From assembly GCA_963662155.1 (NCBI GenBank), contig OY759273.1:28496566-28560565 (forward strand): 64,000 nt of DNA, written 5' to 3'. The stretch's first letter is position 1. Each line of letters starts with the position of its first letter. The notes under the pieces were generated by a model. The model saw only the letters and a list, made by a program, of their open reading frames with translations. It did no database searches and was not told where the DNA came from. This DNA comes from Lamellibrachia columna. Taxonomy: Eukaryota; Annelida; Polychaeta; Sabellida; Siboglinidae. Below, one piece after another: positions 45,620 to 57,739 of the stretch. Made by a program: the position numbers and the translations under genes.

Positions 45620-45985
45620 TTTCCTGCATTTTTGTACCTGAATGCGTTCCTTGTACCATTCCGCATGTGTTCCAGTAAAACATTTCATATATTCTTTAAA
45701 AATATTGTGTTTTAGGCCACTTTTAATCAGTTTTACACATCAAAGCGGCGTAACCGATTTCATGATAAAGATGGTGCGATTTGCGCATTAGTCACGCCTC
45801 GGTGCCATCAGAACCGCGAAGGCGATCTTTGTGCGTATCGAGCGTAGACTTACGTATCGTAAAAAAATTAAAAGAGAAAAAAGAGAAAGTAGGCTAAAAA
45901 AAAATTACCGAAAGAGTTCTAAAAAAAAAATATTCTCCACAGTTTTTATATTAAACGCAACATTTGTAGAGCACATACAGAGAGG
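45620..45985 (+). repeat. dispersed repeat family, copy 3
   Basis: Direct match to the first part of copy 1: tttgtacctgaatgcgtt, ttaggccacttttaatcag, gcattagtcacgcctcgg, tagagcacatacag. It ends in a short GGGA run at 45981-46002. Confidence 0.85.
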
Positions 45986-46291
45986 GAGGTAGGGAGGGAG
46001 GGAAACAAATTAGAAAGCTAAAATATTGAACAGTTATGTATTTGTAACGTAACTATTTATGGTAGAAACAATTACTTGTATTAGGGTTTATGTTACTTTC
46101 AATATAAATTAATTGACTTGGTTTTCGTTAAATTGACTGTGAAAATTCTAATTGGTTTTGAACGTAAATCAAGTTACTAATTCACGTTCGGCCGGCCATG
46201 AATGGATATGAACAGTATCTTTTGGAAACAATTTGTTACATGCGTACAATAATTATGGTATACTGTATATTATTCGGTGTTATGTAGTTTC

Positions 46292-47123
46292 TTGGAATAC
46301 CCATTAAGAACTGCGATTGATGACAGAGAAGGACTAACCCTAACCAGACGCAGAAGCTCCAGACATCCTGCCTCACATCTCTCTGACCTGGATTATGCCG
46401 ATGACATCGTTCTGTTCGCTGACATGATACAATAAGCAGAACTTTTACTTCATCAAGTGGAAAGTGCTTCCAAATCTACTGGACTATTTCTCAACCCAAG
46501 CAAAACAAAGTACATCCATATCTATCCTTCTGCTAATGATAGCGTTCACTCATCAGATGGGAGTCAAATTGAGAAAGTAGAGGTTTTTCAATATCTCGGA
46601 TCCTATACAAACTCTCAGCATGACATCCAGTGCAGAAACGAACAGGCATAGGCAGCAGTTCACGTCCTTGACAAAGTTTGGAGAGCGCCCATCTGCAGAC
46701 TCACCAAACCGAAGATTTTCAGGACGATGGTTGAACCGATCGTGATATATGGATACGATTCGTGGTCACTAACGCAATCAGTAAAAAAATGCACTGGATG
46801 GCACCTACACAAGAATGCTGCAGAAAATTCTAAATGTGTCATGGCGCCACCACATGACCAACCACGAACTGTACGGCTCCCTCCCACGGATCACCACCAT
46901 CGTGAGAAAACGGCATATTCGTCTCGCAGGTCATGTGATGCGCTATGACGAAGCAGCCAACAAAGTCCTGCTCTGGAAGCCCGATGGCCCTCGTAGAAAA
47001 GGTCGACCAACAACTACTCTACAAAACATACTAGAGAAAGACACGAACCTCAGCGGGACAAATCTAATAGCGGCTATGAAGAACCGAAACCTCTGGAAAG
47101 AAATCATAATGTCACCACATTAA
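46292..47123 (+). mobile_element. LINE reverse-transcriptase C-terminal half, broken
   Basis: The plus strand encodes the back half of a non-LTR reverse transcriptase. It runs LEYPLRTAIDDREGLTLT and the catalytic YADD in DLDYADDIVLFADM (46394-46405), then LNPSKTKYIHI, VFQYLGSYTNSQHDIQC, VWRAPICRLTKPKIFRTMV, YGYDSWSLTQ. After a frame change near 46790 it continues ILNVSWRHHMTNHELYGSLP, RHIRLAGHVMRYDEAANK, VLLWKPDGPRRKGRP, ending with a stop at 47121-47123. In-frame stops lie at 46433 (TAA) and 46649 (TAG). The 5' part is absent, as usual for LINE insertions. Confidence 0.85.
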
Positions 47124-47129
47124 GTGGAT

Positions 47130-48530
47130 GACATAAGTAAGTAACTATGTAGTTTTATTTGTACATGTATTAATTACACTTCTTCTTTCCTTTGTTAAAG
47201 TTATTGATAAATTTAATTGTTTCATTCAACTAGATTTTGAAATAAATTTCTATAAGAGGTTTATGTGATGATGCAATTGAGTATTAACAACATTTGAAAA
47301 GGACGTGACAGCCATGAAATGTTGACCAGTGGTTTGGTGACGTCATACTAACCCACTGTGATGGTGTATACAGGTGCAAGTTTTAAGGAGCAGCAGCGAC
47401 TTGAGTAGACCATAGTCTGTGGAGTAGACAGATCTAAACTACGATCTTAATAAGAACATGAAACAAATCTGCCATTTTCATATTTATATAAGTAACTGAG
47501 TAGTTAGTTTGTCTACATTTACTGATGAATTTATTTAAATTTTAATCCATAAGGCGATGGTAAATAATATGAAGCTGCTATAAATTGATTGTTTGTAAAC
47601 GTCAAAATTATACTATTGTTTTTGGTAGGTCTGTAGTGGTTTCTTTTATATTTGGGTAATTACATTAATATCTTTAGTGTGCTGATATTAAGTATACGGA
47701 AACCCCCCCCCCCAACGGATAACTAGGTATTTCGTATTTAAATTTTTTTAGGATACATAATATTGAAATATCCATCTATGCCTTGGTACTTGTTGCTGCC
47801 CGTCAATATTTCTCGAAATTGCGACCTAATGCTGGCAGCTATAGTAACGTCTATTGACGCCTTGCCCTTGTATTACGTAACTTTGGACAATCGAAGAAAA
47901 TACGCATGACGTTGTCAGCAATTGAACGTAATTGTTTTCACAGCGTTGCGGATAATTTGCACGTAATAATTGCATCGGGTAATTGCATTGTTCGTAAAAA
48001 ACGTAATACCGATGGGAATTTCGAAACAAATAACACTGAGACGAGCTGACTCTGGGGTCGTACAAGAAACCCTGAAAGTGTGTCGCCCGAGATGCAAAGC
48101 GTCTAGGAGGTATAGCATTTATATTCAAGATAAATTAGAATAAGGTTAGTAACGAAATCCACCATCGTATTAAACCGGGTAATTCTGGCATCATCAGCCG
48201 TACAAATAAAACGCGTCTATTCAATAAGTCTTCTTCCCGTGTTCGTCAACATGTAAGTAGTACATTCAAAGGAAGTTAAACGTGTTTTTATGTGCTCCAA
48301 AGGTCAGTGCTTCCGTCAGACATTCGCGGCATCAGCCAGTCATCAATGGAAGACCAGAGCAAGATGACGGAGGACGACGAGAGCGCCACCTTGTTGACAG
48401 ATATCGCGATGGTGTTTTGTACTTTGCCTCACTACTAGCCTCGGAACACCGTATGTATATGATATGTTTATTCAAGCGAAGCTATTTCATATATTATATT
48501 ATTATGTACAAATGCTTTTACGTTTATCTA
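47130..48530. other. no recognisable gene
   Basis: Includes a homopolymer C run at 47706-47714. Short frames on both strands have no domain. Nothing supported. Confidence 0.4.
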
Positions 48531-48544
48531 TGACATTCAAAATC

Positions 48545-48625
48545 ACATGATCACATTCACGTCATCACATTTACGTCATCACATTCACATCTTCACATTC
48601 ACACCATCACATTCACGTAATCACA
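48545..48625. repeat. 14-bp tandem repeat
   Basis: Five to six copies of atcacattcacgtc with small changes. Confidence 0.85.
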
Positions 48626-48634
48626 TCACATGTA

Positions 48635-48855
48635 CAAACGCGGGAATCGATAAGACGGCGAGTTTGTAGAAACGCGGGAAAATTGAGAAAACACCAAGTT
48701 GGTAGAAACGCGGGAGAATTGAGAAAAGGCGTGTAGAAACGTGGGAAAATGGAGAAAACGGTGATATTGTAAAAATGCGGGAAATGGAGAAAACAGTGAA
48801 TTTGTAGGAACGCTGGAAAATGGAGTAAGCGGCGAGTATGTAGAAACGCAGGGAG
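48635..48855. repeat. about 36-bp tandem repeat
   Basis: Around six diverged units containing tagaaacgcgggaaaat and tgagaaaac, directly after the 14-bp array. Confidence 0.8.
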
Positions 48856-49170
48856 CCACCCAGCCATTAGAAACGCTACAGTACGTTGATCCTCGGAAAC
48901 CGCGAGAAATGCGCGAGGATTGCCGATGATGTCATGTTATGGACTTCAAAGAATTGACGCAAAACGACTGCTTTGTTCAGCAGTTCTCCAATGAGTGGTC
49001 AGATTTTTTATGTGTGGGGTTAACTGCAAAGGGCAATAACTTCTATCGAGAGTGCCGGACTATCAACGTGGGGCCTAGTAGAAACGGTTTGCTGGTGCAC
49101 GTAACGATACCTTCATCAACAAATACCTGAGCAGAATCTTACATGTAAAAATTATGATCAAACAAGGCAT

Positions 49171-49541
49171 AAAACCCTATGCTATGGGAAAGGACCGAAA
49201 AAGAGGTAGTGCCGAACGTTTGGGATAGCTACTTCAAGGAGCTACTGAACCAGGAATGAAATAACAACGATCTGGAGTTACCGCTGGATGTAGAGGGGAA
49301 AGAGAAGTTAACTGATATTACGGATACAGAGATGCAAACCGGGATGAAAGGGATGAAGTAGGAAGAGCACCTGGTATCGATGATATGCATGTGGAGATGG
49401 TAATCGCAGCGGGGGAGAGTGGAATCAGCTGGACAAAGAGGCTGCTGAATACATGTATGAGGAAAGGTAAAGTACCAGAGGAGTGGCGAACATGGCTAAC
49501 TGTCCTAATATGGTAAAAGAAGAAAGATGTGCAAGACGCAG
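49171..49541 (+). mobile_element. LINE reverse-transcriptase N-terminal fragment, broken
   Basis: The plus strand reads LWERTEKEVVPNVWDSYFKE, LLNQE, stop, NNNDLELPLDVEGKEKLTD. After a frame change near 49360 it continues GRAPGIDDMHVEMVIAAGE, SGISWTKRLLNTCMRKGKV, PEEWRTWLTVLIW, stop, KKKDVQD. This is the region from the linker into the first reverse-transcriptase motifs of a LINE family common in marine invertebrates (A-P-G-x-D, then EEWRT...L...P-x-x-KK). It breaks off exactly where a duplicated block starts (49543). Confidence 0.8.
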
Positions 49542-49542
49542 A

Positions 49543-49592
49543 AACACACAAGTTACATAGAACTGCTTCAATGACACATCACACACTCATCA

Positions 49593-49636
<44 letters not shown>

Positions 49637-50075
49637 CACACACACTTTGGTATTCTGCTGAGGAAAATTTCAGAATCGACCAATTATATGTGTCTCCGTT
49701 AGAGCGATATCCATTTTACCAAATGGTTGTACTCATATATAAATGACGTACTCTTCTTGACTACAGCATGCTTATCAAAATAAATATATCCGTTGACAAG
49801 AGGGATGCACAGGAAAAGGATAAATAACAACATCAAAAAATCAAGCAGGTAACCAAAACAAAAGCCATTACCATTCGGCACAAATACTGATTTATTAGAA
49901 CAACTGTAAAAGTGAGTTTTTCACTCTAATGTGACATTCTCCCCCCTCCCTACCATTCATCATTACAGTGTTTTGTAATGTCTGTTCCAGTCATGAATCC
50001 AATGTATTTCCAAGAGGACCAGGACTGGTTTGCTTGCAAGGCGGTTATATCTAGTTATACAAACTAGGGGCAAGC
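49543..50075 (+). repeat. segmental duplication block A, copy 1
   Basis: Closely matches 61173-61640, sharing aaacacacaagttacat, gtattctgctg, atggttgtactcatat, actcttcttgactacagca and aaatactgatttattagaa. Copy 1 carries an inserted or expanded (ACGC)n that copy 2 lacks. Confidence 0.9.
49589..49636. repeat. (ACGC)n microsatellite
   Basis: About eleven ACGC units within block A copy 1; absent from block A copy 2. Confidence 0.95.
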
Positions 50076-50429
50076 CGTACTTAAATTAAGCTCAACATAT
50101 GAGTGTAAGAAATTTCTAGAAATGAAAAACAACTCAAAGGTAATACACAAGAATATGTTTACAATTAATCAAAGCCTAAGTGAAATGGTACAGATGAAAT
50201 AAAGAAACTATAACTCTGGATCAAGTTGTCAATACCCTCAAACCAAATAAACAAAAAACCTATGTTTTCCTTTACGTTCACCGATGAGGCTATTCCCCTG
50301 CAAGACCGTACCACAGACATCAGTGTTAATAAATTCGTCACAAGCAGAAAGGCGTATTTCACACTTATAATACAATGTTCCGAAAAAAAATAGTCACAGT
50401 AGCGTGCCTTACGCCGCACAAAGTCAACA

Positions 50430-51150
50430 ATACCCATCGCGTCATTCTGCTGGGTTGAGTAGAACGATAACTAATGTGGCCGTCGGTCGCATGATCTCAC
50501 CGCCAGCTGAATAAGTTCGACCGCAGTGATATCGATATTGTTGCGGTTGGATGATAGTAGGCCGGATGTCAATAGATCGTGGAGACGGCGACGTTTCGTG
50601 ACGACGGCTGACGCGGACGGTTTGATGTCGCACAGGGGGAAGACAGTTGAACTGTCGGATGGACGCACAGTACGCCAGCCGTCAATGTGTCGTAGAGACA
50701 GCTAACGTGTCGTGACGACGGCTTGTGCGGACGAACTGGTTGTCGCGCTCGCGGGAAAGGCAGTTGAACAGTCGGCTGAACGCTATGTATGTCGGCCGTC
50801 TACATGACGTGGAGACGACGAATGTGTCGTGAAGATGGCTCATGCGGGACGCAGTGTTGTCTTACATGGAGAGATAGCTGAACAGTCGCAAGCAGTCAGT
50901 AGACAGCAGAAGACAAGATACAGCCGATGCAGACAGTCAACGCATACAGTCAAACAATGCGCAGTAATTAATTGCGTTGTATTGTGTTGTCTGGGTTTTC
51001 ACTCGCCGTTGTCAATGCGAGCAAAGTTGTCTTTATATCAGGCCTTGCCGGACATCACCGTGAATATCCGAGCACTTGCTGCGCATTATTCCTTCAATAC
51101 AAAGAAACAAATGACCAATAGTTGTGTAGTAAATTAAGAAAGTGAACTAC
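50430..51150 (+). mobile_element. possible LTR end with primer-binding-site-like sequence
   Basis: GC-richer sequence with internal tandem repeats ends in gaactaca followed by tggcgacgat, like an LTR ending in CA followed by a primer-binding site. A second gaactacatggcgacgg occurs at 52061. No gag or pol lies nearby, so this may be solo or chance. No clear TG start was fixed. Confidence 0.25.
50560..50900. repeat. about 115-bp tandem repeat, 3 units
   Basis: The pattern cgtggagacg, acgtttcgtgacgacgg, cagttgaac-gtcgg recurs from 50578, 50691 and 50810. It is rich in CG dinucleotides compared with its surroundings. Confidence 0.8.
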
Positions 51151-51159
51151 ATGGCGACG

Positions 51160-51595
51160 ATACTACTGCTGCTGTTTACTCCCCCAAATGAGCTGTCACG
51201 CGAAACCACCCCAACAGTGTCAACACAACACAAGGGAGTCATGCATTGTTTAATTTGTTTCAATGAACAGGTAATCTCTGAAGCCATAATCCTACAGATC
51301 AGTTGGTATTTTCATGTTGTATAAAAAACAGCTCAGGCATTGAACATTTGACACACAGAGCACTTTTTAAGGAGCACGGTGTGAAAGTGAATTCACAGGT
51401 CAGACAACGATTTCATAATCAGTTGAAGGTCCTGCTCACTTCAGAGAACTTTTTTTAATGGTATGTGAAAGTGAATCTAACAACAATAATTATTCAAAGA
51501 ATTACGCATGCATTTGATCATACATTTGATTGTGCATTTCAAATGTTTGTGGGTCGCATGCAAATGCTGGAACGACCGACTCCTGATGTCACGTC
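51160..51595. other. no recognisable gene
   Basis: Contains acaggtcagacaacgatt (about 51398), resembling 18095. Nothing else supported. Confidence 0.35.
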
Positions 51596-51598
51596 AAT

Positions 51599-51900
51599 AT
51601 GGAGGGAGGGAGGGAGGGAGGCAGGGAGGGAGGGAGGCAGGGAGGGAAGCAGGGAGGGAGGCAGGGAGGGAGGCAGGGAGGGAGGCAGGGAGGGAGGCAG
51701 GGAGGGAGGCAGGGAGGGAGGCAGGGAGGGAGGCAGGGAGGGAGGCAGGGAGGGAGGCAGGGAGGGAGGCAGGGAGGGAGGCAGGGAGGGAGGCAGGGAG
51801 GGAGGCAGGGAGGGAGGCAGGGAGGGAGGCAGGGAGGAAAGGCGGGAGGGAGGGAGGGAGGGGGAAAGTAGGGAGGGGATGGAGGGGAGGGAGAGGGAAA
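51599..51900 (+). repeat. G-rich 12-bp array (segmental duplication block B, copy 1)
   Basis: Tandem ggcagggaggga units, about twenty, with GGGA runs at both ends. The plus strand has repeated runs of three G at short spacing, a pattern able to form G-quadruplexes. It is followed by sequence (tacgacattgtggttctgta) also present after the array at 62033-62375. Confidence 0.95.
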
Positions 51901-51904
51901 TGGA

Positions 51905-52435
51905 GAGGGAGAGGTAAAGACTACGACATTGTGGTTCTGTAATTCCAACACGCCGCCAACCCTGTCTATCATGACAACGTCGGCGCCTCGCAAAAAGGCG
52001 GCTTCGACGAGGCGACAAGGTGGTCGCATGTTTGATGTGAAAGTTCATCCACGACAGCGAACTACATGGCGACGGCGCTCGGCAGCACCAAACTGATGCC
52101 CAAGTATATATTTGTCTTGTTCGACGTCATCCAAGCGTCATCCAATCTCCGACGTCTACAGCAACTGCTCTTGAAAGATTCTGCCTCCATCCAGGCCACT
52201 TCAATCATCTTTGATATAGCATTCAACGCTCCCCAACACGGACACCGCGTGTTACACTAGTGTTGACTTCGTACCAGGATACACGTGTGTAACAAACAGT
52301 GATACGCAGACACGTTCCCCGCCGACGTTTAATAATATCCAAATGATAAGATCTGAGCTGGTACGCTCATTGAGCTATACATGCCTATGTTGGAACATTT
52401 GTTTTTGCGCGGTTTATTATTTTGCTCTTCGTACT
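51905..52435. other. no recognisable gene
   Basis: Includes the second gaactacatggcgacgg (52061). A plus-strand frame at 52066-52260 has no known domain. Confidence 0.35.
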
Positions 52436-52439
52436 AATA

Positions 52440-52990
52440 TTAGCAGTAAGATGCACGCATGAGGAAGCTACAGTGTGGTGTGAACCATTGCATATTAAAT
52501 ATTGCTAAACACGTATACTCGTCTGCATTAACAAACACACGCTCTGTCTCCCTCCCGCGATGCCTCCTTTCCATCGGTCGCTTCTTCTCGGCCCCCCCCC
52601 CACCCGCGTCTCCTTCTCTCCCATCGAATAAGGCGTGGTAGCGTTCCGGATAGCATTTCAAACTCTCTGTCGTGAAAACCTTACTTTGAACCCTCTTCCT
52701 GCCGTTTCGAAGCTTTGGCAATTTGTTTCACCAAAGGTTACCACAACTCATTCATTTATATCAATGAATACTTGGCTAAATGGGCGGTGAATATATGTAA
52801 AAATGGACTTCGTGCAGTAATTTCAGCATGGCTGAGTGCTTCCCAGAGAAGTCGAGATTGAGTTGGAATGGAAAGGTGTGCTAGAGGGTCAAGTGTAAAA
52901 CATTTTGAACAAAACAAATGACTGGATACAACGAACATACTTTTCCTGCCTATATGCCTGCCACCCACCCTGTCTACTTCCATTCCCGCC
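52440..52990 (+). repeat. segmental duplication block C, copy 1
   Basis: Matches 62495-63020, for example cgcatgaggaagctacag, atattaaatattgct, tctgcattaacaaaca, agctttggcaatttgtt and gagtgcttcccagaga. Confidence 0.88.
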
Positions 52991-53029
52991 TACATCCCTC
53001 ATGCGTGCGTGTGTGCGTGTCAATCATAT

Positions 53030-53470
53030 GTAAGGAGCGGTCCTATTCTGTCCACATTGAAGTCACACGTACATTTACTGCAGAACACTGAATGCACACC
53101 AACTGATGTGTACTGTTGGTTTTTGTGTGTAAATGTTTTGAGAAAATTGCTTTAAACAGAATGATTACGTATTCTCGACATAAAGATATGTATGTGTCGA
53201 TGCAATTAGGATACCAGAATAATTGCCTACCTCCATCATGCATGCGTGTGTGCGTGCGTGGGAGTCCAATGTAAGGGGCTGTCATTTTCTGCCCACATTT
53301 AAGTCACATTTACATCAGAACACTGAACGTACACCAACAGATGCGTACTATTATTTTTTTTATGTAACCGTGTTGAGAAAATTGCTGTAAACAGAACGAT
53401 TACGTATCCTCAATAGAACAACACGCATGTGTCGATACAATTAGGATACCAGACTAATTGCGACATAGAA
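53030..53470. repeat. about 230-bp tandem duplication
   Basis: The stretch at 53047-53225 (aagtcacacgtacattta, gagaaaattgctttaaac, tgtgtcgatgcaattagg) recurs at 53300-53462 in diverged form. A partial third copy occurs at 63024-63072. Confidence 0.8.
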
Positions 53471-54015
53471 ATTGCGCTTCTAAGTGAGAATTATAACGTT
53501 ATTCAGGGCGTTGAAAGGTGTCAAGGCGTGGTGCTGCAAAAGATTATCTGATGCAAACAGGTCAACGCCGTCCGAGCGCATGGACAATGCCTGTCGTGGT
53601 TCGTTGATTACCCCCGCCAGCACAGACAACAGACCACAGGGGTTCATTCCTGTTTACCAGCCAGCATGAGGGGAATTCTTGCATTTCGCGGGTCTTATAT
53701 AGCAATCCATGCGAAGTTGGTGATTCTTCTTCCAAAAATGGGTATACTTTGTACGTCCTTCCATGACTGAAGAATGATCAATTGGAGAAATATGGAGGAG
53801 TGTGCAAGATAGCATTTCGTGTGCTACATCCGTGTTGGCGTGCATGTTATCTGTTTCAACATACGTTGTATATCAATAGCACACGCTGCTTGCTTCCTGT
53901 GGTGTTCTCTGTAAAAGCTGATCTCATCTAGATATGTAGAAATGCATTGCGTTGACAGCCAGTCGGACGAAATTGGTGAAGAAAGAGGTGATTCGAGACA
54001 GCTACTAACAAAAGG
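53228..54015 (+). repeat. segmental duplication block D, copy 1
   Basis: Matches 63219-64000. Between 53655 and 54015 I count only about five differences by eye. It contains tgctgcaaaagattatctga, cattcctgtttaccagcc and tcaatagcacacgctgct. Confidence 0.93.
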
Positions 54016-54019
54016 TTCA

Positions 54020-55370
54020 TTATAAACAGGGACTTTTTGACGCACCAGAATGCGGAAGGTTTGTGTATAAACATTATTTGGCTTTGTAGATAAATAATAT
54101 CTATACTACGGAGTACACATATTTGATATGGTATTAATTCTGATACTTATTTTATTCATTCTACAAACGATTGATCATTTCATATGGAGTTTGGAATAAC
54201 GTATTGGGACAGATTACTTATTAGTGACAACTATGGTTTTCTGCTTCTGATGCAATTCATGACTGTGTATTAGTCGCACGAAAATTTGGCTAGACTATTG
54301 CTGGCAAGGCGACGAGACACTTTCTAGACGTTTTGGCTTATTGTTGGCTAGCGTAACCGTTATGTGCATTTGTTCAACAAAGTAACGGCGGTGGGAATTG
54401 CTAGATGCATATATAATAAACAGACATACCAGTTAACACAACTGTTCGATGATACTGTTGCTAATATAATAAACCTTTTCCACTTGGAGTGTGTTGTATT
54501 CCTAAGACAGGGTTTTGTAGGGTTGTTGATATCAATTACACGGCCAACATTCCAGTAGACGCCATTTTAGAGTGATCACTTCCGGCGCATGCGCATAATT
54601 TTCACCACTATATCTGCATAATTCAATATCAATAACATAGACTAGTAATATTATTTATGCATGTTATACACTTTGCTGCATTACAACATGAACTATGCCA
54701 TATAAGAAACATTCTAATTAACTAAATTGTTTAATTAATAGTTGTTATATCAGTTAAATGTAAAGTTAACATGTTTCAAGAGTTCACACCACAAATTCAC
54801 ATAAAAAGGGTGTACCTACTATATAAACGGGTAGTCGCGTTGTCATAAGATAAGTTGATAGCTCAACACATAGGGATTGTCAGTGGTTTTGGTGGAGAAC
54901 TACTAGCGTCTGGGGGCCGACATATCTCTCCCCTGAGAGCTGCTCGATACGCAACTGTAAGAGATTCGGTGACTGTGGATTGGTCTCTCCACCGACCGAT
55001 AGGAGGTGCAACCAAATAGCAGATACTGCTAAGTGTCACTCACGTCATTGGTCTCTTATTTTTTAAACAAAAGAACATCGATCATTACATATTCAGATAA
55101 AGGTTATTATTCTCGATTCGCATTAGTTGGTCAATCGGCATCAGTTTTATTGTCATCGTAGCAAACGTCTGTCAATCCGTAATCAATTACATGTCAATTA
55201 TTATGTTGATGTGCTTCCTTGCATTTTAGTAAATCAATGCTTTCATTATATCACTCTACGTCACTCCCAAAACAAAAAGGCTATATAATATTAGTGTTTT
55301 GTGGCACTCCAGCACATATGCAAATTTGTTCTCTTCGAAGAACTGCCAGGTGACACTGTTAAGCTAATGC
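54020..55370. other. no recognisable gene
   Basis: AT-rich. A TATA-like ctatataaacgg at 54820 precedes sequence with no identified product. Nothing else supported. Confidence 0.4.
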
Positions 55371-55374
55371 TTTC

Positions 55375-56050
55375 CACACGTTTTGATTTAACTGTGCTTC
55401 TCTACATGCAGTCTAAAGTCTGACACTTCAAGAAACGTGTCTTGCAACATATTGTGCACACATAATCGATTCAAATACACATGCCAAATTTACTCCACCA
55501 ATAATAACAAACTCGGATTTACTTGCATTTAACTTTAATGTGGTCTCTGTCATCCAATGGAAGATTTTGTGGAGACAATCTCTGAGCTAGTTTTGGAAGT
55601 GATTTTGTATCTCGTGTAGCCAAAATAGCATAGGTCTGTGATTTATTAGCATACACTTGGTGATCCAAGTTGTGACGTTGGATAACAGAGCCAAGTATAG
55701 TAGCGTAGAGAGTGAAACATCCTGAGGAACATTACGTGAAGTAGGGAGGGCAGCTGAGAAACAATTCGCTATCTTCATTCTTTTGTATCTATCAGTTAAA
55801 TATTATGAGAACCAGCTCTGTTCCAGATATGCCACATCACAATGACACACTATTAATAAGTTGTCCTGTGACCAATGGTATCAAATGCGGCAGATAGCTT
55901 CAGCAAGGGAATGGTCTCCTTCCATACACTTCCTGGACCCACTACCCAGTGTGTAGATCCGCTCATGTCTGGTCAATAACAGATTTAACACTTACACATG
56001 GGTCACTGAATGGTATAAATTCAGTCAACACTTGATCATTTGCTGTGTCG
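55375..56050 (-). mobile_element. CR1/L2-like LINE reverse-transcriptase fragment, badly decayed
   Basis: On the minus strand, across several frames, I read LKLSAAFDTIGHRTT (usual LSAAFDTxDH), SWFS-stop-YLTD, VPQDVSLSTLLYLALLS (usual VPQGSVLGPLLF), then LRDCLHKIFHWMTETTLKL and NASKSEFVIIGG (usual WM..N.LKLN..KTEFI). This is the standard order of the central reverse-transcriptase motifs. The YADD motif is not preserved. The element is old, with many stops and frame changes. Confidence 0.65.
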
Positions 56051-56059
56051 CCAGAACGG

Positions 56060-56620
56060 TCTGCACTGATTGTCCTTAAACACTTCCAGGAGAAACCATG
56101 TGGCAATATATTCATTTTGTTGGACCCCCGACTGCAACGTTATTTTAAAAATAATATAATAAGTTATAACATTTACATACATTAAATTTAACAAAGGTAA
56201 TAATAAATACATTTGTATGTGGGCGTTTTCACGTACAGGGTACACTTTTGCCAAAATGAACTTTCCCGCATAGTATTGAAATAATTAATGGTGTAATATT
56301 AATTCAGTCTAATTACCATGCAATTTTTTAGGCTGAGCGGGATTGAGAGACTTTACATGAAACCGCCAATACTGTGTATATCTAAACAGACGTCTTTAAA
56401 AACAAAGGCGCTAAAATACGATTAGATGGAACGTGATACGTCTCTTTCATGGTTTCCTCAATTATAGCAAAAGCAAATTAATTAATTTTCACCTAAATTA
56501 GCTAAGGAAGCTCCAGCATATGATCACAGAACAGAATAAACTAATGAAATCTAAATATATATTCCTCGCTCACTTACCATATGCTTCTTAGAAAATCTCA
56601 GCTGATGGATGCACAACAAC
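56060..56620. other. no recognisable gene
   Basis: AT-rich; may hold more of the decayed LINE. Nothing supported. Confidence 0.35.
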
Positions 56621-56628
56621 CAACTCAC

Positions 56629-56685
56629 TTCTTCGTGGTGATGTCCTCCTCATGAGAGATGGAGTCCACAGCTGACCCATTGTGT
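56629..56685 (-). CDS. gene C: small candidate exon
   Basis: A 57-nt minus-strand stretch between acceptor atcattccag and donor GTGAGTTG. The phase that fits the upstream exon gives TMGQLWTPSLMRRTSPRR; the phase off by one gives NGSAVDSISHEEDITTKK, which looks more protein-like. The borders are good but the reading is uncertain. Confidence 0.35.
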
Positions 56686-56699
56686 CTGGAATGATATTA

Positions 56700-57730
56700 A
56701 CAGACGTCGTCATTTCATCCTCCCAAAGGCAAATAAATGAATGGGACAACTTTTCTACAGTTTCTCTTAATGCAGGCCATGTGAATATGTTACAAACACA
56801 ATTTACAAATATCTTGTTACACATAGGTGTAAGAAAACCTGTCTAATTAAATAGCTTCCTTTTCTGTCTGAATCAACCAATGGTTCCATTCCAAATATAT
56901 ACATAATTCTAACTCGACCAAACATTACATCTATATTACACATCTGTTGAATAATAGTGGATTGATAGGATGAACATTTGAAGCAGTGTGCCGACGACCA
57001 TAAAAGGATGAACATTTGCAGCAGTAAAAATACCCCAAAAAGCCATCTTGGTGCACCCTGGGGCAAGACAGCCACCCGTATACCTGAGCCAGTTCGGTCT
57101 ACAACTCCTTCCCCCGTGTTTCTAGTTATGTCATGTTTGATAGCCCCGACAGCACATGGCAAAGTCAGTTTAGGTTGCCCAACCATGGCATTGTGTTTTT
57201 TTGACTGTCGAGGACATCAAATATACGTCATGCCTGGACGATTCTGATCGAACGCAGCAACAAGTTGAATGTTAAACATCTAACCATGCATAAAATACCG
57301 AAATAAGGAGTTATGTACCATATTGGTTCGTCCATATAAACATGGTTGATGAGACAATATCTCTTCAGAAGTATATCCTGGATATTGTTCTGCTACTGCA
57401 TTACACACAGAATGTCTGCAAATTGTACAATTACCGAAGTTGATTGAAAGCGTATAATTGAATTACGGTTAGTTGATAGTAAGTTATTATAACATCAACA
57501 ATGTAATTTGCTGGTTCAGTAAATTGATTAAATGCAAATTTTTAGGTGGCTCCTCGAATGTGAATTTTATTTGTTTTCCTAAATAACAACATTCTTCTTC
57601 TCATAACGGGCGGGTCCAGTCTCATAAAAAAGGGGTGCCCAGTTTTCCAATAAAAAAAATTATTACGTAACTTAATATATAATCTAATTTACTGAAATAT
57701 CTAATTATTGTAATTCTAGATCCTGTCAAT
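56700..57730. other. intron-like region, no gene supported
   Basis: A minus-strand frame at 56803-57186 includes a hydrophobic stretch, but it has no splice context and looks accidental. Confidence 0.35.
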
Positions 57731-57739
57731 GTGACTTAC

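Noticed and set aside
51465..52048. Gly/Glu/Arg- and Pro/Ser-rich open frames across the GGGA array
   Set aside because: Simple translation of a 12-bp repeat in several frames; no sign of a gene.
54820..54832. TATA-like promoter (ctatataaacgg)
   Set aside because: No transcript start, exon or conserved product can be linked to it; TATA-like strings are common in AT-rich DNA.
56803..57186. Minus-strand 127-codon frame with a hydrophobic stretch
   Set aside because: The hydrophobic part is short and Leu/Phe-rich, with no splice context; it probably comes from chance or an old repeat.
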